Assembly (NCBI GenBank): GCA_910586575.1
Contig: CAJUJQ010000135.1
Location: 1 to 8,333 of the forward strand
Reading direction: 5' to 3'
Origin: an uncultured Clostridia bacterium
GTDB lineage: Bacteria > Bacillota > Clostridia > Oscillospirales > Butyricicoccaceae
DNA length: 8,333 bases
Part shown: piece after piece, positions 6,338-8,333 of the stretch
How the letters are laid out: each line of letters starts with the position of its first letter
Position numbering within the stretch: the stretch's first letter is position 1
Notes under the pieces: generated by a model
Databases searched by the model: none
Told to the model about the DNA's origin: nothing
What the model saw: the letters and a program-made list of their open reading frames with translations, nothing else
Position numbers and translations under genes: made by a program

Positions 6338-6574
6338 ATGACCAGAGCAATTAAGGTAAAGAATACCGACGATATCCAGAAGATTAACCGCATTGTAACC
6401 CGATATGGGTATGACATTTGGATTCACGGCAAGAGCGGTATGGTAGACGCGAAGAGCCTGCTTGGCATGTTCCTGCTGTCTTTGAATGAACCCCTCAGCC
6501 TTGTTGTTGAGGACGACGTGGACGCGACCGATCTGCTGAAGGATCTGGCGGATTACCTCGAAATCGAGGACTAA
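6338..6574 (+). CDS. HPr-like (Crh-like) protein lacking the catalytic histidine
   Basis: A 78-residue protein with the HPr fold length. It aligns to B. subtilis HPr without gaps over the first half: D26-I27-W28-I29 falls on HPr D32-I33-Q34-L35, and VDAKSLLGM (36-44) falls on VNLKSIMGV. Ser40 is therefore the counterpart of the HPrK/P-regulated Ser46. The active-site GIHARPA is missing and Asn9 occupies the His15 position, so it should not carry phosphate in the PTS. In this it resembles Crh, which keeps the Ser but not the His and works with CcpA in carbon catabolite repression. The C-terminus is strongly acidic (DLADYLEIED). The ATG at 6338 has GGAGG (6324-6328) nine bases upstream. It is monocistronic, with its own promoter and terminator. 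The fold is fairly sure; a regulatory role is inferred. Confidence 0.8.
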   Translation: MTRAIKVKNTDDIQKINRIVTRYGYDIWIHGKSGMVDAKSLLGMFLLSLNEPLSLVVEDDVDATDLLKDLADYLEIED

Positions 6575-6591
6575 ATAGAAGCGGTATTGCA

Positions 6592-6619
6592 GGGGCTGCC
6601 CGGAAGGGCAGCCCTTTTC
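6592..6619 (+). terminator. Rho-independent terminator of the HPr-like gene
   Basis: GGGGCTGCCC (6592-6601) pairs with GGGCAGCCCT (6606-6615) around the stable GNRA-type loop GGAA. The stem is nine Watson-Crick pairs plus a G-T pair, followed by TTTT. It begins about 17 bases after the stop codon. Confidence 0.92.
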
Positions 6620-6640
6620 TGTGGTACGTGGGGGAGTGCT

Positions 6641-6674
6641 CTGAAAATTACTGTGAAATTTTCTGTGAAAAATT
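6641..6674 (+). repeat. Three short tandem repeats upstream of the flippase promoter
   Basis: CTGAAAATTA, CTGTGAAATTTT and CTGTGAAAAATT follow one another from 6641 to 6674. The two full units share CTGTGAAA exactly (6651-6658 and 6663-6670) at a 12-base period. They run directly into the predicted -35 hexamer at 6673. The position suits an activator site or an A/T-rich UP element; chance in AT-rich DNA is possible. Confidence 0.4.
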
Positions 6675-6701
6675 GCATTTTCCGCATAAGTGTGTTACAC
6701 T
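6673..6701 (+). promoter_or_regulatory. Probable promoter of the flippase gene
   Basis: TTGCAT (6673-6678) and TACACT (6696-6701) are 17 bases apart. The -10 is preceded by TGT, giving an extended -10 form. Neither hexamer is strong, so activation or modest expression is likely. The GTG start follows about 33 bases after the predicted transcription start. Confidence 0.55.
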
Positions 6702-6739
6702 AATACCTAAATAATGATTTTTGCAAGAGGTCAACCACT

Positions 6740-8188
6740 GTGGCACAAAAAAACACCATGACACGGGACGCAATGCTGTTCCTGCCCGCCAAAGTTGCGG
6801 AGGGGCTGCTGCTGATGCTGGTCAGCTCGCTCTATTCGCACATCTTCCTTCAGGAAGCCAACGGCTTTTTTAACTCCATTAATTTGACCATTCAGCTGTG
6901 CTACCTGATTTTAGCGGGCTGGATGGCAAACGCCGCAACCCGCTATGTCGCGGAGGAATACCGCACCGACCGGGGGCAAAAGCTGTTTTCAACCGTTTCA
7001 ACCGTATACCTGCTCATTTGCGCGCTGGTTTCAGCCGGTTATTGTATCACGGCCATCCTTACCGAGAGAAGCGCTTATTTTTTAGCGATCCTGATGTTTA
7101 TGAGCTATACCTGTTTTCAAATCCTGAACGCGGCGTTGGTGCAGCTGGGCAGGATTGGCGCATCGGTGGCGTTTTCGCTGCTGTCGGCGCTGCTCAAGCT
7201 GGGGGTTGCCTATGCGTTGGTTGGCGGGGCGAGCGAATTTCCCTCTCCGGTGCCCGCCATCATTGCGGCAACCGCTGCGGACGGCATTGCGGGGCTGGGG
7301 GCGGCTCTGGTGCTTTCGTTCCCGCAGGTGGTGCGGCTGCGGTATTTTTCGCGTGCGCTGCTGGAAAAATTCCTAAAATACGGCATCCCTCTGATGGGCG
7401 TTTCCATTTCGGTTGCCCTGCTGAATCAGATTGACCGGATTCTGGTAGTCAATATCTACGGGGACGCGGTTTTCGCCGTCTACAGCAACAATAATTCGAT
7501 TGCAAACAGTATTTTTACCATGCTTTCGGTCGGTATCATGCGCGGCGTTTACCCAAATGCGCTGCGTGCTTGGCGGGAAGGGGGCAAGGCGCTTGCCAAG
7601 CCGCTTTTGGATAAAGGCGTCCGGCTGTATCTGCTGTTTGCCGCGCCTGCGGTGTGCGGGCTTTCGGCGGTTTCTTACACGCTGTCCGATTTCATCTTTG
7701 CGGAAGGATATGAGGCTGGCTACCCGGTTATTATTTTCACTTCCTGCGCAATGCTGTTTATGGGGCTGACCGAGTATGCAAACAAGGCCTATGAGCTGGA
7801 ACAGTCCACAACCGCTATTTTGCAGAACAGCGCGGCGGCGGCAGTCATCAAGGTTGGGGCATCCCTGCTCCTGATTCGGACAATCGGATATCAGGCTGCG
7901 GCGCTGGGGTCAGTGGTCGCGTTCGCATGCTACTTTATCATTACGGTGCTCCGTGTGCGCAGGCGCTTTTTGTTCCGCGTCCCGATAAAATCGCTTGTAC
8001 GGATTTTGAGTTCGGCGCTGCTCTGCGGCGCAGCTGCTTTCGGGTGCACGCGGCTTCCGGCAGGAAATGCTGTCCGGTTGGTGTCTGCCGTGGCCTGCGG
8101 CGCGGTGGTTTATGCGGCTTGTATCCTCCTTTCCGGGGAAGGGAAGCCCGAATTTGATGCCATAAAAGCAAGGCTGAAACGAAATTGA
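6740..8188 (+). CDS. MOP-superfamily polysaccharide flippase (Wzx-like membrane protein)
   Basis: A 482-residue integral membrane protein with about 12-14 hydrophobic helices over almost its whole length, for example about 14-35, 45-62, 85-106, 112-134, 142-161, 216-236, 293-314, 328-345, 384-404, 418-434 and 444-463. The N-terminal LPAKVAEGLLLMLVSSLYSHIF stretch, the central KYGIPLMGVSISVALLNQIDRILV (about 213-236) with its in-membrane Asp232 and Arg233, and a basic tail (KARLKRN) are typical of oligosaccharide-lipid flippases of the RfbX/Wzx type. It should move lipid-linked sugars across the cytoplasmic membrane, but the substrate is not readable. The GTG start at 6740 follows AGAGG (6726-6730) by nine bases and is in frame directly before the first helix. 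No glycosyltransferase or polymerase gene lies beside it, which is unusual for Wzx. A MATE or MurJ-related exporter is the main alternative. Confidence 0.85.
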   Translation: MAQKNTMTRDAMLFLPAKVAEGLLLMLVSSLYSHIFLQEANGFFNSINLTIQLCYLILAGWMANAATRYVAEEYRTDRGQKLFSTVSTVYLLICALVSAGYCITAILTERSAYFLAILMFMSYTCFQILNAALVQLGRIGASVAFSLLSALLKLGVAYALVGGASEFPSPVPAIIAATAADGIAGLGAALVLSFPQVVRLRYFSRALLEKFLKYGIPLMGVSISVALLNQIDRILVVNIYGDAVFAVYSNNNSIANSIFTMLSVGIMRGVYPNALRAWREGGKALAKPLLDKGVRLYLLFAAPAVCGLSAVSYTLSDFIFAEGYEAGYPVIIFTSCAMLFMGLTEYANKAYELEQSTTAILQNSAAAAVIKVGASLLLIRTIGYQAAALGSVVAFACYFIITVLRVRRRFLFRVPIKSLVRILSSALLCGAAAFGCTRLPAGNAVRLVSAVACGAVVYAACILLSGEGKPEFDAIKARLKRN

Positions 8189-8206
8189 ACAAATCGGTGT
8201 CCCTGT

Positions 8207-8250
8207 GGTGCTGCTCCAAGTCCGTTTTTTGGGTGCAGCATCTTTTCTTT
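8207..8250 (+). terminator. Probable terminator of the flippase gene
   Basis: GGTGCTGC (8207-8214) pairs with GCAGCATC (8235-8242), with one G-T pair, and CC/GG extends the stem past a T/T mismatch. The loop is about 14 bases. TCTTTTCTTT follows. It begins some 19 bases after the stop codon. The large loop and interrupted T-run make it weaker than the other terminators here. From 8251 to the window end nothing further is recognised. Confidence 0.6.
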
Positions 8251-8333
8251 AGCATAATAATGAAACGCATCGGTTGTGATTTTTTCAGAATGATGACAGC
8301 GGTTCATTTTACCGTCTTTCCTGCATAGGAATA

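Noticed and set aside
6123..6427. Small - strand open frames overlapping the HPr-like promoter and gene
   Set aside because: They read antisense through the promoter and the HPr-like gene, give Phe/Cys/Ser-rich sequence from AT-rich DNA and have no supporting ribosome binding site.
8110..8307. 65-codon - strand open frame at the right edge
   Set aside because: A start with a weak ribosome binding site exists, but most of the frame is antisense to the terminator and flippase gene, and no domain is recognisable.

Overview
The window looks like a chromosomal segment of a gut-type Clostridia bacterium, probably Oscillospiraceae/Ruminococcaceae-like. This is inferred from GC-rich coding sequence, AT-rich gaps, strong GGAGG-type ribosome binding sites, sigma-A-type promoters, many compact rho-independent terminators and a Gram-positive-style lipoprotein. 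No rRNA, tRNA, CRISPR array, insertion sequence or phage gene is visible. All five complete protein families plus one small HPr-like gene read as intact genes.

Region 1 (1-3013, + strand) is a copper-efflux operon. A consensus promoter (75-103) is followed by a G/C-tract pseudo-palindrome (119-136) that resembles CsoR operators. Then come a CopA-type Cu(I) P1B-ATPase with a metal-binding domain at each end, and a CsoR-type copper-sensing repressor overlapping it by GTGA. The C-terminal domain of the ATPase looks like a CopZ chaperone fused in frame. It still has its own ribosome binding site and ATG, so free CopZ could also be made. The logic is self-contained: CsoR represses, Cu(I) derepresses, and CopA (with or without CopZ) exports copper.

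Region 2 (2972-5982, - strand) is a three-gene ABC importer operon in the order substrate-binding lipoprotein, permease, ATPase. It belongs to the ABC_sub_bind (PF04392)/COG2984-COG4120-COG1101 group, some members of which import aromatic amino acids. It has a good promoter (5954-5982) and a perfect 18-bp hairpin with a T-tract between the binding protein and the permease. It ends at a hairpin that faces both ways and is shared with the convergent copper operon.

Region 3 (6268-6620, + strand) is a single-gene unit for a 78-residue HPr-like protein. The catalytic His is replaced but the regulatory Ser is kept, a Crh-like arrangement. It has its own extended -10 promoter and terminator.

Region 4 (6641-8250, + strand) is a stand-alone MOP-superfamily (Wzx-like) polysaccharide flippase. 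It has its own promoter, three short tandem repeats just upstream of it, and a probable terminator. No other polysaccharide gene is in the window.
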